In this document: one piece after another, positions 9,352-37,299 of the stretch
How the letters are laid out: the number at the start of each line of letters is the position of its first letter
Position numbering within the stretch: position 1 is the stretch's first letter
Source of the DNA: Atrina japonica
Lineage: Eukaryota > Mollusca > Bivalvia > Pterioida > Pinnidae
Direction: 5' to 3'
Assembly (NCBI GenBank): GCA_030159075.1
Contig: BROG01000477.1
Location: forward strand, 186,001-250,000
DNA: 64,000 nt
Translations under genes and position numbers: made by a program
The notes under the pieces: generated by a model
Seen by the model: only the letters and a program-made list of their open reading frames with translations
Database searches by the model: none
Told to the model about the DNA's origin: nothing

Positions 9352-12300
9352 ATGTCTATTACGAAGCAATATATCAAACCGTTATTGGATTTACCAATAC
9401 CACCCACCCGTGCTTTACAAAAGCCTTTAAAGCCGTTATTGGATTTACCAAACCCACCCGATTTACAAAAGCCTTTAAAACCCAAACGTGTATGGAAGAC
9501 GGGTTTAGATAAACTCTTCGATAAAAATTTAATGGATTTAACAGCGAATGACGAACCGCGTCCTGCTAGAAATAAGTGACCTATAAGCCATTCCGTAAAA
9601 GAAGAGTTGAACGAGAGGCAAACCTATCGTTTTGACAAAATTTCCTCGGAATACAAGCTAAAGTTTGGTACCACTTCTGACGAATATAAAATAGTTCTAT
9701 TGAGGGAAAGGGTTATCGATATAGACCGTTTATTTCTAGAACTCGCGAAGTTGGTGATAAATGATAGAGGTTTACAAAACGGTGATAAATTTCGCATCAT
9801 CATCGATCACCCGAGTTTCCCGACAGTGATCAGTATAAAATATATCACCGTCTCGGGCGATTTAGCCGAAGATTTATTCAAAGTACTGAAAGACTATATA
9901 GAATATTACGAGGTTCCCATAGAAGAAGTCTACGACAATGCCAAGAGGCAAGGGGAGACCCAAAGAACCGGTGACAAAGACAACTTCGTCGTCGAAAAGA
10001 AGTATTATATCGATTAACAGCGACGATACTATGTGTTTGGCACGAGCCATCGTGACGGCGGTTGCCAATAAAAATAAAGATAAATGGTCGAGATCCCAAC
10101 TTTACGACGGTTTCAATAGTAGTCGAAAATTACAAAGGGTCGAAGCGTTAAAACTCCCATCCAGGATCACGGTTGTACTTTAGAAGACGTGAAAACGTTT
10201 GCCAATCACTTGGGCGTGCAGATTAACATAGTGGACGGTGATCAATTTAACGACATTATTTATACGAGCGAAGGAAACGGATATGGTTTGTTTAATAGTT
10301 CAGAAATGTTTAGAGTGTGAACGAGTAGTCAAAGACTTGAAAAACCATATATGCGGTCATTCCGAATGCCCGAATTGTAAAAAATATGGCGACATGACGA
10401 CTCACAAGTGTTTTATGCTCAAGAAAGAATGTAAGGGTGGAAAGTGCAAATCGTCAAAGTGTACAAAGGATAAAAAATGTTACAGTTGTAAAACGCGAAC
10501 GACGGATTATTATTTTTACGACATAGAAGCGACTCAAGACACCGGTGTTCACATACCGAATTTAATCATTTGTCAAGATTTTAATGGTAAACAACACGAA
10601 TTTTCTACCGTAGACGATTTTTGCGAATTTGTTTTGGATAAAAAGGGTACGTTTATAGCTCACAATGCTAAAGCATACGACGCGCAATTTTTGTTAAAAT
10701 ATTTCGTAGAACATAACATTAAACCTTATTGCATTTACAACGGTACGAAAATTATGTACATGGAAGTCGGAACCATTAGATTTATCGATTCCATAAATTT
10801 TGTCCAATCTGCTCTGGCGGCGTTTCCGAGAACGTTTGGATTAAAAAGAATTAAAGAAGGGTTATTTTCCGCATTATTTCAACAAACCGTGTAACCAAAA
10901 TTACGTGGGATCGTTACCTAGCAAAAAACACTACGGTTTCGATTATATGAGCATTGACAATAGAGAAGATTTTTTTAGAATGGTATGACGCGCGAAAAAA
11001 CGACGTGTTTGATTTTGAGAAAGAATTGAGGGACTATTGTACGTCCGACGTCGATATATTACGGCGGTCCATGTTAAAATTCAGGGAAGACTTTATCGAG
11101 TTGGAAAATATAGATCCGCTACAGTACGTGACGATAGCGTCCGTTTGCATGACCGTTTATAGAAGTAATTACATGTCCAAAAATACGATAGCCGTCTATA
11201 AAGATAACACCGATCACGAAACATACAGCGCGAAATCCATTTCTTGGTTGGATCACGTGGCCGAGAGAGACAACGTCGTCATTCGACACGCTTTGAACGG
11301 CGGTGAAGTTAATCTACCCGATATCGGTAAAGTCGACGGGTATTGCGAAGACACAAAAACGGTTTACGAATTTCAAGGTTGTTTCTGGCACGGGTGTGAA
11401 AGGTGTTACACGCGAGATACCGTCAATACCATGAACCAAATAGATATGGAAACGCTTAGAAAACGAACCGACGTGAAAAACGAGAAAATAAAACGAGCCG
11501 GTTTCAATTTAATAGAGGTTTGGGAATGCGGTATAAAAGGTATAAAAAATAAAGAGATTGTAACTCCGTTAAATCCCCGAGATGCCTTTTTCGGTGGTAG
11601 AACAAATGTCACCAAGTTAATTTATGATTTCGACGGAAAAGAAAAGGGACGATACGTAGATTTTTTTAGTTTATATCCGACGGTTCAGTTTTATAAGAAA
11701 TACCCGGCCGGACATCCCACTAAAATATATAATCCCGAACATGTCGATCGAAATTGGTTGGGGTTCAATTATATCATCCCGTTTTACCCGTAAAAATGAA
11801 ATGTGGAAATGCCGAAAAACTCTTGTTCCCGCTGTGTAAAACGTGTGCCGAATTACAGATGAAGACGTGCGAACACACCGACGAACAGAGGTCTTTTGTG
11901 GGAACGTGGTGTACTCCCGAGTTATTTAAGGCGTTGGATAAAGGGTATAAGATAGATAAAATTTACGAAGTTTGGGATTTTCTCTACACCAGCGAAGACA
12001 TAGACCTTTTCAAAGAATACGTTAAGAACTTTATGAAAATCAAGATGGAAAGTTCCGAATTAAAGGTAGGTCCCGGCACACCTTACGAATCGGAAGAACA
12101 GTATAAAAAAATGGTCAAAGAACGATTAGGTATCGACTTGGGTAAAATAGATCATAATCCGGGCATGCGAGCGATATCTAAATTATGTCTCAATTCTCTT
12201 TGGGGTAAATTTGGTCAAAGAGTTAACATGAAACAAACTAAATACGTTAACGAACCGAAAGAATTTTATACCCTATTATTGGACGACAAAATAGATAATC

Positions 12301-12876
12301 TTAACATTCAGTTTATAAACGACGACATGGTCCAGATGTCTTACGATTTAAAGGGACAATTCGTCGACAAAAGTAAGGATGTTAATATCTTCATAGCGTG
12401 TTATACGACGGCTCATGCAAGAACCATGTTATACGACGTGTTAGATAAAACTCGACGATAGAGTTTTAGGATTTGACACCGATAGCGTGTGGTACATAGA
12501 TCGCGACGACGGTGTCGCGATAGATACGGGTGATAACTTGGATGATTTGACGGACGAATTAAACGGTGATTTTATAAAATCTTGGTGTGCCACCGGACCT
12601 AAATCTTATTCGTACGAAACAAACGCGGGTAAAAAGGTGTGTAAAGTCAAAGGATTTAGTTTGAATTATGAAAATTCTCTTTACATCAATCGAGACACGA
12701 TGACCGACATCGTCAAAGAAACGCGTAAAAGGATTACGACCGTCAGAGAAAACGCCATCACGAGAGATTCTAAAACCAAACGAATAGTGAATCGATATCA
12801 AGAGAAAGAGTTCGTGTTATGTTACGATAAACGAGTGATGACGGATGAGTACGAAACACTTCCCTACGGATATTAG
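9352..12876 (+). pseudogene. Polinton protein-primed family-B DNA polymerase (PolB), broken
   Basis: This would replicate the element by protein priming (family knowledge). Visible parts are an N-terminal region with two KPLLDLP repeats (from 9352), a region at 9607-9940, an OTU-like segment with DDTMCLARA (about 10020), a Cys-rich segment (about 10310-10490), exonuclease motifs YFYDIEA and FIAHNAKAYDAQF, the third exonuclease motif YCTSDVDIL, an inserted FQGCFWHGC segment, Pol A DFFSLYP, Pol B KLCLNSLWG, Pol C GFDTDSVW (about 12465) and the end ETLPYGY. Lesions: an in-frame TGA at 9577 and frameshifts near 9945, 10155, 10285, 10865-10970, 11760-11790 and 12455. It ends 4 bases into the integrase stop. 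Confidence 0.85.
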
Positions 12877-13744
12877 TCGACGACCAATAATTCCTCTCTG
12901 ACGAAAGTTCTTTGCGGTGCCGGTTCCTTGAGATAATACATGTCGATGTCCTGCATTCTAAAATGTCTATCTATTTCGTGTTTATCAACACTCCAGATGG
13001 GATCGGTGGCTCTTTTTTTACCGCCTTCCAATTCACCAGGTTGATACAGATATCTTACTTTCGAAAAAGGGCTGATGGGCGGTTGAAATTTATCGACGGG
13101 TTCTACCTTTTCGGGCGGTTTGGTTTCTTCGTTAATCGTTTTTACGACTTCCGGTAACCGTTTTACCCATTCTCTGTTTCTGTCGTTAGATTTCATCTCT
13201 TGATCGTATTGATAGCTAAACAGCTGTTCTCCCAACGTTCTATTAAATCGTTCGACGATGGCTTGGTCGCGATGAACGTCGACTCTTCCCCTTCTTATTC
13301 TCACGTCGTGTTGAGACATGAGTTTGGAGACGGCACCCATGAATTCGCGACCTGGATCGACTTGTAATAATTTTGGAAACGTTAAACGTCTTTTGTAAAT
13401 TTTTTCGAAAGCGTCGGCCACTTCTTTACTGTCTTTGGTCGTCAACGGTTCCGCTTCTTTGTGCCGAGTGCCTACGTTGACCAACGTTAATGCGTATTTA
13501 TACGTTTTTCTACCCACTTTATCGTGTGGTAAAAACAATAGATCGGCCTGGTGAGTGTCGTTTTCTTTCGCATTTTCGAATTTGGGTCGCACGATTTTCT
13601 TGGATGCGGGTAGATAGATTTGCCACACGTCTTGTTTTTTCAGGAAATCGAACGCTTCCTTTTCGCTGACGTTAGCCGCTTTTGGCCAATTTTCTTGATG
13701 GCCGCTTTTCCTTTCCAATAGTGACTGTAATAGATCTCTTCCAT
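12873..13744 (-). pseudogene. Polinton integrase (DDE), one frameshift near the N-terminus
   Basis: From ATG 13744 the sense runs MEEIYYSHYW, then shifts frame near 13690 and continues open for about 270 codons to the stop at 12873. The catalytic triad is visible: Asp in HQADLLFLP, Asp in VDPGREF, Glu in AIVERFNRTL. A C-terminal beta-rich region follows, with no clear chromodomain, unlike the integrase at 837-1938. It should insert the element into host DNA with its TIRs. The membrane-protein stop codon lies 2 bases upstream of the start. Only one break is seen, so it decayed less than PolB. Confidence 0.8.
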
Positions 13745-13745
13745 T

Positions 13746-13913
13746 TTACTTTATGCGACATGTTTTTTTTACGCCGTAAAACACTAACCCCGTTCCGATC
13801 AACACGAAGAGGATTTCTTTATCTTTTTGCTCTTCGGAGGGTTGATAAAAATCGCTCAATTTCGGTTCGGTAGACATCTCCTCTTCTCCCATCATCTGCG
13901 AGTATAGAGACAT
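13746..13913 (-). CDS. Small Polinton protein with C-terminal membrane segment
   Basis: A 55-codon frame from ATG 13913 (MSLYSQMMGEEE) has an acidic, hydrophilic N-terminus and a C-terminal hydrophobic stretch (ILFVLIGTGLVFYGV) ending in basic residues, so it is probably tail-anchored. The longer frame back to 14015 is antisense to the ATPase fragment and should be ignored. It lies directly upstream of the integrase on the same strand. The role is unknown; similar short membrane proteins occur in Polintons. Confidence 0.5.
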   Translation of the reverse strand: MSLYSQMMGEEEMSTEPKLSDFYQPSEEQKDKEILFVLIGTGLVFYGVKKTCRIK

Positions 13914-13935
13914 GGCGGCATCCACTTCTTTATAG

Positions 13936-14385
13936 GTTGTTAAACACCCGAAAGACAAACGCGTCGTCATCGTCAATCCCGTTTCGAAAACGGGAGAAGA
14001 GAAATTACAGGACATGTTGCGACATTTTTACGATAAATACAAAGGGACGTCCACGTTGTACATCATAGACGACTGTTCGGCGACGAGACAGATAAAAAAG
14101 AAAGCGGACGCCCTATCCATGTTGGCATTTTCGGGAAGACATGCCAACCAATCCGTGTGGGTATTAACGCAAAGATATAATAGCGCGTCAAAAGATTTTC
14201 GTACGCAGGTCAAGTGGGTTGCGCTCTTCTATACCAAAGACAAGTTTAGCTACAACGAATGTTTGGACGAGAACGACGTCGTCACGGAAGACAGACGAAC
14301 CCTAAAAGACTTGCTGTCGCAGCACAAACATTCTAAATTAATTTTGTGTACAGAACAACCGACGGGGTATAAATTCATGCAATAA
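13936..14385 (+). pseudogene. C-terminal part of Polinton packaging ATPase (FtsK/HerA, A32-like)
   Basis: The open frame begins just after a TAG at 13933 and has no start of its own. It encodes the strand before Walker B, Walker B itself (TLYIIDD), a VWVLTQRYNS sensor-like strand and the C-terminal region with LILCTEQPTGYKF. Walker A is absent because the N-terminal half has been deleted. In intact elements this enzyme is thought to drive DNA into capsids. The upstream break at about 13914-13935 is probably the junction of the large internal deletion. Confidence 0.75.
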
Positions 14386-14546
14386 GTTATCTATTAATAT
14401 CCATTTACCTGGTGACTACCAGACCGTGGATAAGTTATATATAAACGTCTATATATAACCGCGAGGAATTTACACTATGTCGGGTTTATACGGTTTAAAT
14501 AGTCCCGTATACCCTGAGTGAGCTGAAGTGTGGACCATATACTACT
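14382..14546 (-). repeat. Right terminal inverted repeat of Polinton
   Basis: It is the reverse-complement partner of 9047-9221. The best core is 14403-14464, beginning ATTTACCTGGTGACTACC. It begins right after the ATPase stop codon, so the ATPase sits at the end of the element. Confidence 0.8.
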
Positions 14547-15335
14547 CATATGTGTATTGATTATATCATAGATGTGGCCCTTACTCTATCATTTCGAAAA
14601 CGAAAGTAATGATAGAGGTGAGCTCTAACGCATATGTGTGTTATTGAGATATTAATTTCTGCCACAACACCCCTTACTTTATTATTTTGAAAACAAAAGA
14701 TAGGGTCTGGCTCCGTATGATCACAATATAATGTTAATAATTCCTGGAATATAATGTTACTTTAGTATTCATTGACGCTAGATATATATTTTTTTTAGAC
14801 CTGAAGAAAGATTTATACGCTATGCACAAAGCAAGAACACAAAGTCACCGTATCCGCAGGTTCAGCGTTTATAGCCCGAACGCCGATACGTGGGGGAGTT
14901 CTGTTCACTCAGAGGCTTACGAGTATTTCTACTACGCCAGAGGCCTCATTACCCCTAGTGGTTTACGAGTATTTCTACTACGCCAGGGACCACTTAAAGT
15001 TTATGTGAATGGTTTACGAATATTTCTACTACGCCAGTGACCACTTAAAGTTTGCGTGATCCCCCTTCAAAGTCTTTTTTCAATATTTTTTAACACCAAT
15101 AAATACTAGAATTACCATTATAATTTACCAAGATTAAATACTTTAACATTAAAATTGTGAATTTCCTTACCTTAATATTAAGATTTAAATACCAATACGA
15201 GCTCTATGATACACCTAAAAATTTAAGATAAAGTCGTCCTTTTATAAGATTTAAATAACGTGGGTGTATAGAACCGTTTTTGTTCATGTAAAACCCAAAA
15301 ATCTATAAATGACATCTGTGTGTACTTACCTGGTG
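14547..15335. repeat. Short direct repeats next to the Polinton
   Basis: Two diverged units with CTTACTYTATYATTTYGAAAA lie at about 14575-14620 and 14675-14710. Three copies of a unit with TTTACGAGTATTTCTACTAC and CCACTTAAAGTTT lie at about 14915-15055. Nothing else is recognisable. Confidence 0.55.
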
Positions 15336-15337
15336 AC

Positions 15338-16060
15338 TATCTTAAAAACTATAATAGCTAGAGTAAAAGTGAAAGAAAGAAAAATGATCAACACGCATAG
15401 ATCTACAAAAAAGTCAATAGGGCCAAAATTGTCAGGTCACCCCTTATGGGAGTTATTTCCCCTTTTACGTTGATTTTTTTTATGTTTTGGGATTTTTTGG
15501 ACATTATCTTGAAAAGTATTATAGCTAGAGTAAATGTGAAAGAAGCATGAATTTTCAGCACGCAACGATCTACAAATAAGTCAAGAAGCCCGAAATTGTC
15601 AGGTCAACGCTTATTGGAGTTATCTCCCATTCAATTGGATTTCTGATGTTTGTAAAATGGATTCTGTCAATAAACGGTCCACTAGTTCATGTTTTGGGCT
15701 GTTTTTTGGACATTATCTTAAAATGTATGATAGATAGAGCGGAAGTGAAAAAGCAAAAATGTTCAGCATGCAAAGATCTATTAAAAATTCAACAGGACTG
15801 AAATTGCCGGGTCGACCCTTATGGGAGTTTTTTAACCGTTTTTTGTGGATTTCTTATGTTTTGAACAGTTATGTTGTTTTATCTTGAAAATTATAATAGA
15901 TAGAGAGAAAGTGAAAGAAGGAAAAATGTTCAGCTCGCAAAGATCTACAAAAAAGTTAATATGGCCAAAATTGTCAGGTCAACCTTTTTAGTCACGTTTT
16001 AGACAGTTTTGTCCTATTATCTTGAAAAGTTTAATATATAGTGTCATAAATGAAGCAGTT
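15338..16060. repeat. Tandem repeat of four units of about 170-200 bp
   Basis: Units start near 15338, 15507, 15712 and 15886. Shared landmarks are TTATCTTGAAAA, ATAGCTAGAGTAAA, GTGAAAGAA, an ATCTACAAA segment and AAATTGTCAGGTCA followed by TTATGGGAGTT. Divergence between units is moderate. There is no coding potential. Confidence 0.8.
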
Positions 16061-18660
16061 GAAAGCAACAATTGAATTATGAGTAAAAACCACAAACACC
16101 CATATTTGACACAGTTTCAATAAACAGAAAATGCAAATTGTTTGACACAGCCTCCTTTGAAAAGGACCCTCTATTCCAATGAACCTTTCCCAATTATACA
16201 TTTCCCTCAGGTGACCGTTAAGTCCCTTTGGGCCTCTTGTTTACTAAGGAAAGCGCTATTACCGGAGTTCTCAAACAAAATCTGCGTTAATCATTTCATC
16301 CCAAAATAATTACTGACAAAACACTCCACGCCTTATTTCTTATCTTATATAATTTATATCACATGTGCGCACTGGTAAGTAGCCTACATGTAAATGATAC
16401 CAAAATTGTCATTATATATAATTATTTATTCTGCTGTTACAACCGTTTTTTTAAAATGCTAGTCTACATTGATTTTAATATCAATTTCCTATGCGACAGT
16501 ATTGCATGCTTCACCTCAGTAGCTTCAGGATCGTCGTAAAAGCTGCAACTGCATGTCGAAGAAGAGTTTCCGATCTCGCGCGCACGCACACACACAGGTG
16601 TGTTTGTGTATGTAACGTTTACCTTCTCTCTCAGAGACTGATACGCGCGATTCTTATCAGGGTCTCGAGGAACGACACAGCTTCCATTGACCAATTTCAC
16701 AGCGGTGTGCCACTGTTAAGGAATGATTTGAAATGTTCGCAGATTTTTTATTACACAGTATTTGACAGAATAGTTCAACATTTTGAATTTTAATTCTATA
16801 ACATGAAAGTTAAGCTGCCTTTAGATGTACACAGTGCATTCATTATTCACATACGAGGTCGTAGGGTAAAGGTCACAGTTAACTCATTGAAGCGTGAGCA
16901 ACAATAGATGAATTGACAACTTATCTCATTTTGCATATTACACCAGCGCAGAAAATTTGATGATGTTAGTATTTGAAAGGTAACATCTTAAAACAACGTA
17001 GACATATCACAATACTCATGAAGGACATCACACCAACTTTGACAGCAGATAACATCTCTAGACCTGTTTTTAATCGGATATAAATATATATCAGGGCTTG
17101 AAATAACCACCAGTCCGATTGCCCGTTCCGTGTAAGAATTGGCCCGGCTCGGACAAGTTGATTTCTAGATGAACTTGTCCGCCGGGCAAGTTGTTTTGTC
17201 GACATTAAAAAAAGAATCAAAGTACTGAAAGTACTGATACGAGTTGATGGTAATCGTTTAAAAGTTTTAATGAGGTATAATACACTCAGTATACTGAAAA
17301 AATATACATTGTGTACAATCATGCTTGATTTATATTGCAGGTTAAAATCAAGAAAGAGTATCACTGTCATGTTGTAAATTTTGAATTTACTGTCACTATA
17401 CCCTTTTCAAGTTACTGAGAAAATGCATGTTATTTCCAGTTTCCTAATTGGCAAAAAACTTACCCAAAGTTACATTTTTTTACAATTTATATCACTTGTG
17501 AGTAGCCTATAGATCGAATTTTTACAACGATTTTAAATTACTTTTTATTTCGGTAAAATTAGATTTTACAAAAAAGTAACATTTGGCCTAACGTGAGAAC
17601 TGGTGACTTATCTATTATGCAACAAACTACATAGATCAGCGATATGATTATAAAACCTCGTTTCATCGATATTAAATTTCTATGCGACAGGACAGTATTG
17701 TACCCTTACAATATACTTCCCATCAGTAACCTTAAATCTCTAGATCAATACGTGAGCATGTAAAACAACTTCAAAGACTGTCGCGAGTTTCTCATCAGTT
17801 AAGATCACGTGAATGAGGAATGACGCAACTTCTACGTCCACCTTCACAGCCAGATCTTGCCAATACACAGGAAGGGGAGCTTGACCAAAACTCATTTGCA
17901 TATTTATCTTGCGCAAGAATTGTAAAAAGTCCAGTCAATCGCTTTTAATGTCAATTCTGTCTCAATAGTACAATGTTAAAAAATAATTGAAAATAACATT
18001 CTAAAGCATTTATTATATATTAAAACTCATAAAGGATGCCGAACTGACTTTTAATAGCATATATTTCAACAAGTCTTGTAGTCCTATATTTTTCAGCGAA
18101 TCGTTACTATATTTTCGTCAATTTAAAAAGCTAAAATATACAAATAAAAGTATAATTTGGAAATTTCAATCCTGAAGTTGAGTTTATGGTTTATGCTGAA
18201 ATGCACATACATGTGTAATTTTCCTTCAATATAATGTGTTATTAACCCCATACAGCAAAATGTGCTTTGACTTGTTCTCAATAACCATCTTATCATAACA
18301 TTATACCAGCGATATATCGCTGATTATACTCGTAAAAATGATTGTAATTTTCAGTCTAAGTGGCTTGGTGAATTTTGATGGCTGCCATTCTCATTATAAC
18401 GACAGTATATTTCGAATATAGGGCGGTTGTTGCGCTAGGCTTTTCCAATGTCGCAAATTGCGATTTTTAAAATTTCAACTGGCAATGAAGATAGCTCCTG
18501 GCGCCTCCATTTTATCGAAGTATTAAATCATCTAGGTTACATAAGTCAATTATATCTTCCAAAAAGTAATCAGGAAGATGGACTAAAAAGCCTGATAATT
18601 AATTAATGTCATAAGACCATACAGGGGTGTAATTATGGGTCGTGTGCTGAGGGTAATTCC
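16061..18660. other. Intergenic stretch with old dispersed repeats, no gene
   Basis: Two diverged copies of one block (about 16330-16520 and 17460-17710) share TTTATATCAC, GTAGCCTA and CTATGCGACAG. A GC-rich hairpin lies at 17142-17188. No supported coding region was found. Confidence 0.45.
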
Positions 18661-18664
18661 ACAT

Positions 18665-19270
18665 GTACTAAATTCCAAAGTTGTCTAAATCTAAAATAGT
18701 CAACTTTTTACAGTGGTTACTCTTAGACGGATTTTGGCTATACTTTTAGATTTATTATTTATTTAGCCTTGTATGATACCACTTTCTCTTTAGAAAATAC
18801 ATATACATTTTATATTGGAGCTCAACTGATGAAGTCTAATTGACAGAAACGATCGTCTTGAGCATTAAAACTTTGGTATTATGTTTATTATATTTATAAC
18901 CACTAGGTCGTTGTCACTGCTGGTGGACCGTTTGAGTCCCCGAGGGTATACATAAACCTAGTACCTGGTATTTCGGTACCAGCTGATAATCTTATACTTA
19001 AGTGATATTTAGCACTGATAACACCATTTAAATTCCAAAGTTGTCTAAAGCTAAGATAGTCAACTTTTTACAGTGGTTACTCTTAGACGGATTTTGGCTA
19101 TACTTTTAGATTTATTATTTGGCCTTGTATGATACCACTTTTTCTTTAGAAAATACATTTACATTTTAAATTAGAGCTCAACTGATGAGATCTAATTGAG
19201 AGAAATACAATCGTCTTGAGCATTATAACTTTGGCATTATGTTTATAATATTGATTACCTGTAAAATTAA
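18665..19270 (+). repeat. Dispersed repeat family, body-head-body arrangement
   Basis: A body of about 230 bases (landmarks TTAAATTCCAAAGT, CAGTGGTTACTCTTAGACGG, GAGCTCAACTGATGA) occurs at 18665-18895 and again at 19025-19260. Between them lies a head with GGTGGACCGTTTGAGTCCCC and GGTATTTCGGTACCAGC. Other copies are at 43655-43990, 47440-47715 and, reversed, 50225-50590. Confidence 0.8.
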
Positions 19271-19954
19271 ACCTTCACGCCTATAAGCACTATCCATATG
19301 TTCTGTCCTATATACAGACATAAAAGATTAACATCAGTAATGTTATATTAATTTCATGTAGCTTGTTTTTCAATCCTCAATGAATTTACTGAAAAATTTT
19401 AAATGAGAAATATCGCAGCGAGATCGTGGTGTCTTCTGCAACGTCCGCACTCCGCACTATAACCTATACACTAATACAGTTTTATTGATGCATCTTAAAA
19501 TTGTGATATCAATACAAAAACGATGTTTTATTCCAATTACATAATATTTTAAACACAAGACAATAATTTCTTCTTTAAACTGATTGAATTTATTAAAATG
19601 AATTGACAGTAATGACAATTAACACATTTATATAACCTCAATATATTTTTTATTGACTTTGTCTCCAAAAATTTGAAACTGGTTTCAGATTTTGACAACT
19701 GGGGATTTTTTTTTTGGCGCCACAAATTCTTCAACCAGTGCAACCTCTGAGGTGTAATCTAAATGAATTTGGTTTACAATAGATTAAATATAATTTTATT
19801 AATTGTTATTTTCTTTATTGATTTTATCAATTTTACTTCTTTTTTTTGGGGGGGTGGGGTGGGGACAAGTGAATTCAGTTGACGACAACCAAATTTCAAA
19901 TCTCATATGAGTTGCTCCCCCCCGGACAATTGAGATTTGAATTCTTATTTCACA

Positions 19955-20028
<74 letters not shown>

Positions 20029-20952
20029 TATTTCAAAACGCAAATATTTATATATTAAAATGTAATTTGAAAAAAAAATAATTATCTTGATATGGATTTA
20101 TTATGATGTTCACATATTTTTTGCAATTTCCCGTCAGTGTGGTGCAGTTAACATCCTTCTACAGAAATTGTTCGTTGACTTAGTGAATAGAGAGCTTGTA
20201 TGCTGATATAAATTACTTTATATACAATGTACCATCTAGTCGTAAAAATTACTTATCGATTTTTTGTTTACAAAGATAACGAGAAATATTGTTAAGAAGT
20301 ATATAAGGATCATCGTAACTAAATTTCAAGGTAATGCCATATGGGATCAAGTTCATAGGCAAAATTTTGGCACGATTTTAAGTTCTTTTTGTTACTGGTA
20401 AAATCGTCGACAAAAGTCCTTCCCGTATACTTTCTTTGTACAATGACAGTGACATTTTCACTACATCATATCAATCCGTTTAACTATGTATTTCTGATCG
20501 CTGTCGCCTGAAATTTGTCCAGTTGCTTAGCTGATCTGTTATTTTCAATCATCGGTCGGAATTTTAGTTGTCACTAATGTGCCATGACATAATTCCATCT
20601 ATTTGTGACGTAAATTCCAGCTACCCATCACTTTAGTTTACATGTCGACCGGTCCTCAAATTCGTAGGAAAATCTTAACGCTCGCTGGCTGTTTGCCATA
20701 CTATGAAATATACAAAAAACTTAATATATTTAAAATTTTCAATTATAAAATGTTTTTTTAAAATGATTGTCCCTGGGATATTTATCAGCGATCTTAAATT
20801 AAACATGTAGTGACTAATTCTCGGATGCATCTGTGAAAACGACAATACTATACGACAAAATTACTAGGGTTAAGACTAGGTATAAATGTTTGAAAAGTCT
20901 GAAATATATATTTATAGACGGGTTCAGCTATTTGTTCGTGATAACGGTAGTA

Positions 20953-21030
<78 letters not shown>

Positions 21031-21138
21031 ACTGTCTATCTGTCTGTCTTTGTCTCTATCTACCTTTCCATCTAAGATTTTATTACCTGTTTCATTAATA
21101 CTATAATTTAGATTATTAACGGGTTTTTTTTCCTGCAG
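19271..21138. other. Non-coding stretch with microsatellites before SPT copy A
   Basis: It holds a (TA)n run at about 19963-20023 and a (TGTC)n/(TATC)n tract at 20952-21060. The first exon(s) and promoter of copy A must lie here or further upstream but could not be identified. Confidence 0.5.
20952..21060. repeat. (TGTC)n and (TATC)n tetranucleotide tract
   Basis: About six TGTC units are followed by about twelve TATC units and mixed copies, ending 80 bases before the first recognised exon of copy A. Confidence 0.9.
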
Positions 21139-36507
<15,369 letters not shown>

Positions 36508-36879
36508 TGTTGTCCACCTGAGATTTTACATGCAAAGTGTACCATCTATAATATCAAAATTTAAATTTATTTATTTTAATTTATCCATTAAATCATTTCT
36601 TTACATTTTCATGCTTGCACATTTGAAACATACAGTCTTAACTGTCATTTTGTATTTGGAGTATTTTGAAAAATTGTCCATCTTTCTTTATTTTACTTCT
36701 TGAATTCAAGCGGATGAATATTTTTCATGATGTCACACAGGAATTTCTCCCAGCATTCATTTCTCATTTCTCAGAGTATGTTTACTTACTGCATTGCTGT
36801 TTCCGGAATTACATATAGAACTACTTTTCAAGGTCGTTGTCATCCGTTTTAGTCTTTGTTTACAAAATATTAGTTTAGA

Positions 36880-36885
36880 AATAAA
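36880..36885 (+). terminator. Candidate poly(A) signal for the short 3' end of copy A
   Basis: AATAAA lies 373 bases after the TAG at 36505-36507, so it would close a short 3' UTR. Other AATAAA motifs occur nearby, so the choice is uncertain. Confidence 0.35.
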
Positions 36886-37299
36886 CGATAGGAGAAAAGC
36901 AGCCATCTCCTACATCGAGGGAATGTCATTTAAATCACAATTCTCGTTTTAAGGTTCTTGTATACCAATCCCTTGACTCGGATATGTTATCCAATTATCA
37001 GGATTTTTTTGTCATACCCTCATAGTTGGGATTGATTTTATGAATCTTTATAGATTATTTAGCCTTTTAAAGTTATTTAAATGTATCTGAGAGATATTCT
37101 TCAATACAAGAATTTGCAATTTCATAGCAACAAAAGACTTGTATTTCGCGAATCCAAAACTCTCAATTTACTCCTATATAGAATGTTGAATGTAGGCATA
37201 TAGTATGTCTAGTATAAAATATGGCTTTGCAAATAAACATTTAGGTCATCACTGTATTTTTGATAGCCGCACAAGAACAAATGTTTTCCAACAGAAACT

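Larger units (their letters stand above)
9047..14546. mobile_element. Internally deleted Polinton/Maverick DNA transposon with long TIRs
   Basis: The element is about 5.5 kb, against 15-20 kb for full Polintons. It is bounded by terminal inverted repeats (9047-9221 and 14382-14546) and holds PolB (+), integrase (-), a small membrane protein (-) and the end of the packaging ATPase (+). The convergent PolB and integrase stop codons overlap. The cysteine protease, major and minor capsid genes and the N-terminal ATPase half are missing. The likely deletion junction lies at 13914-13935. Frameshifts show long inactivity, although the TIRs remain readable. Confidence 0.85.

Noticed and set aside
16464..16700. 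78-codon reverse frame in a GC-richer patch
   Set aside because: No recognisable family, and it runs across a CA repeat; no splice partners.
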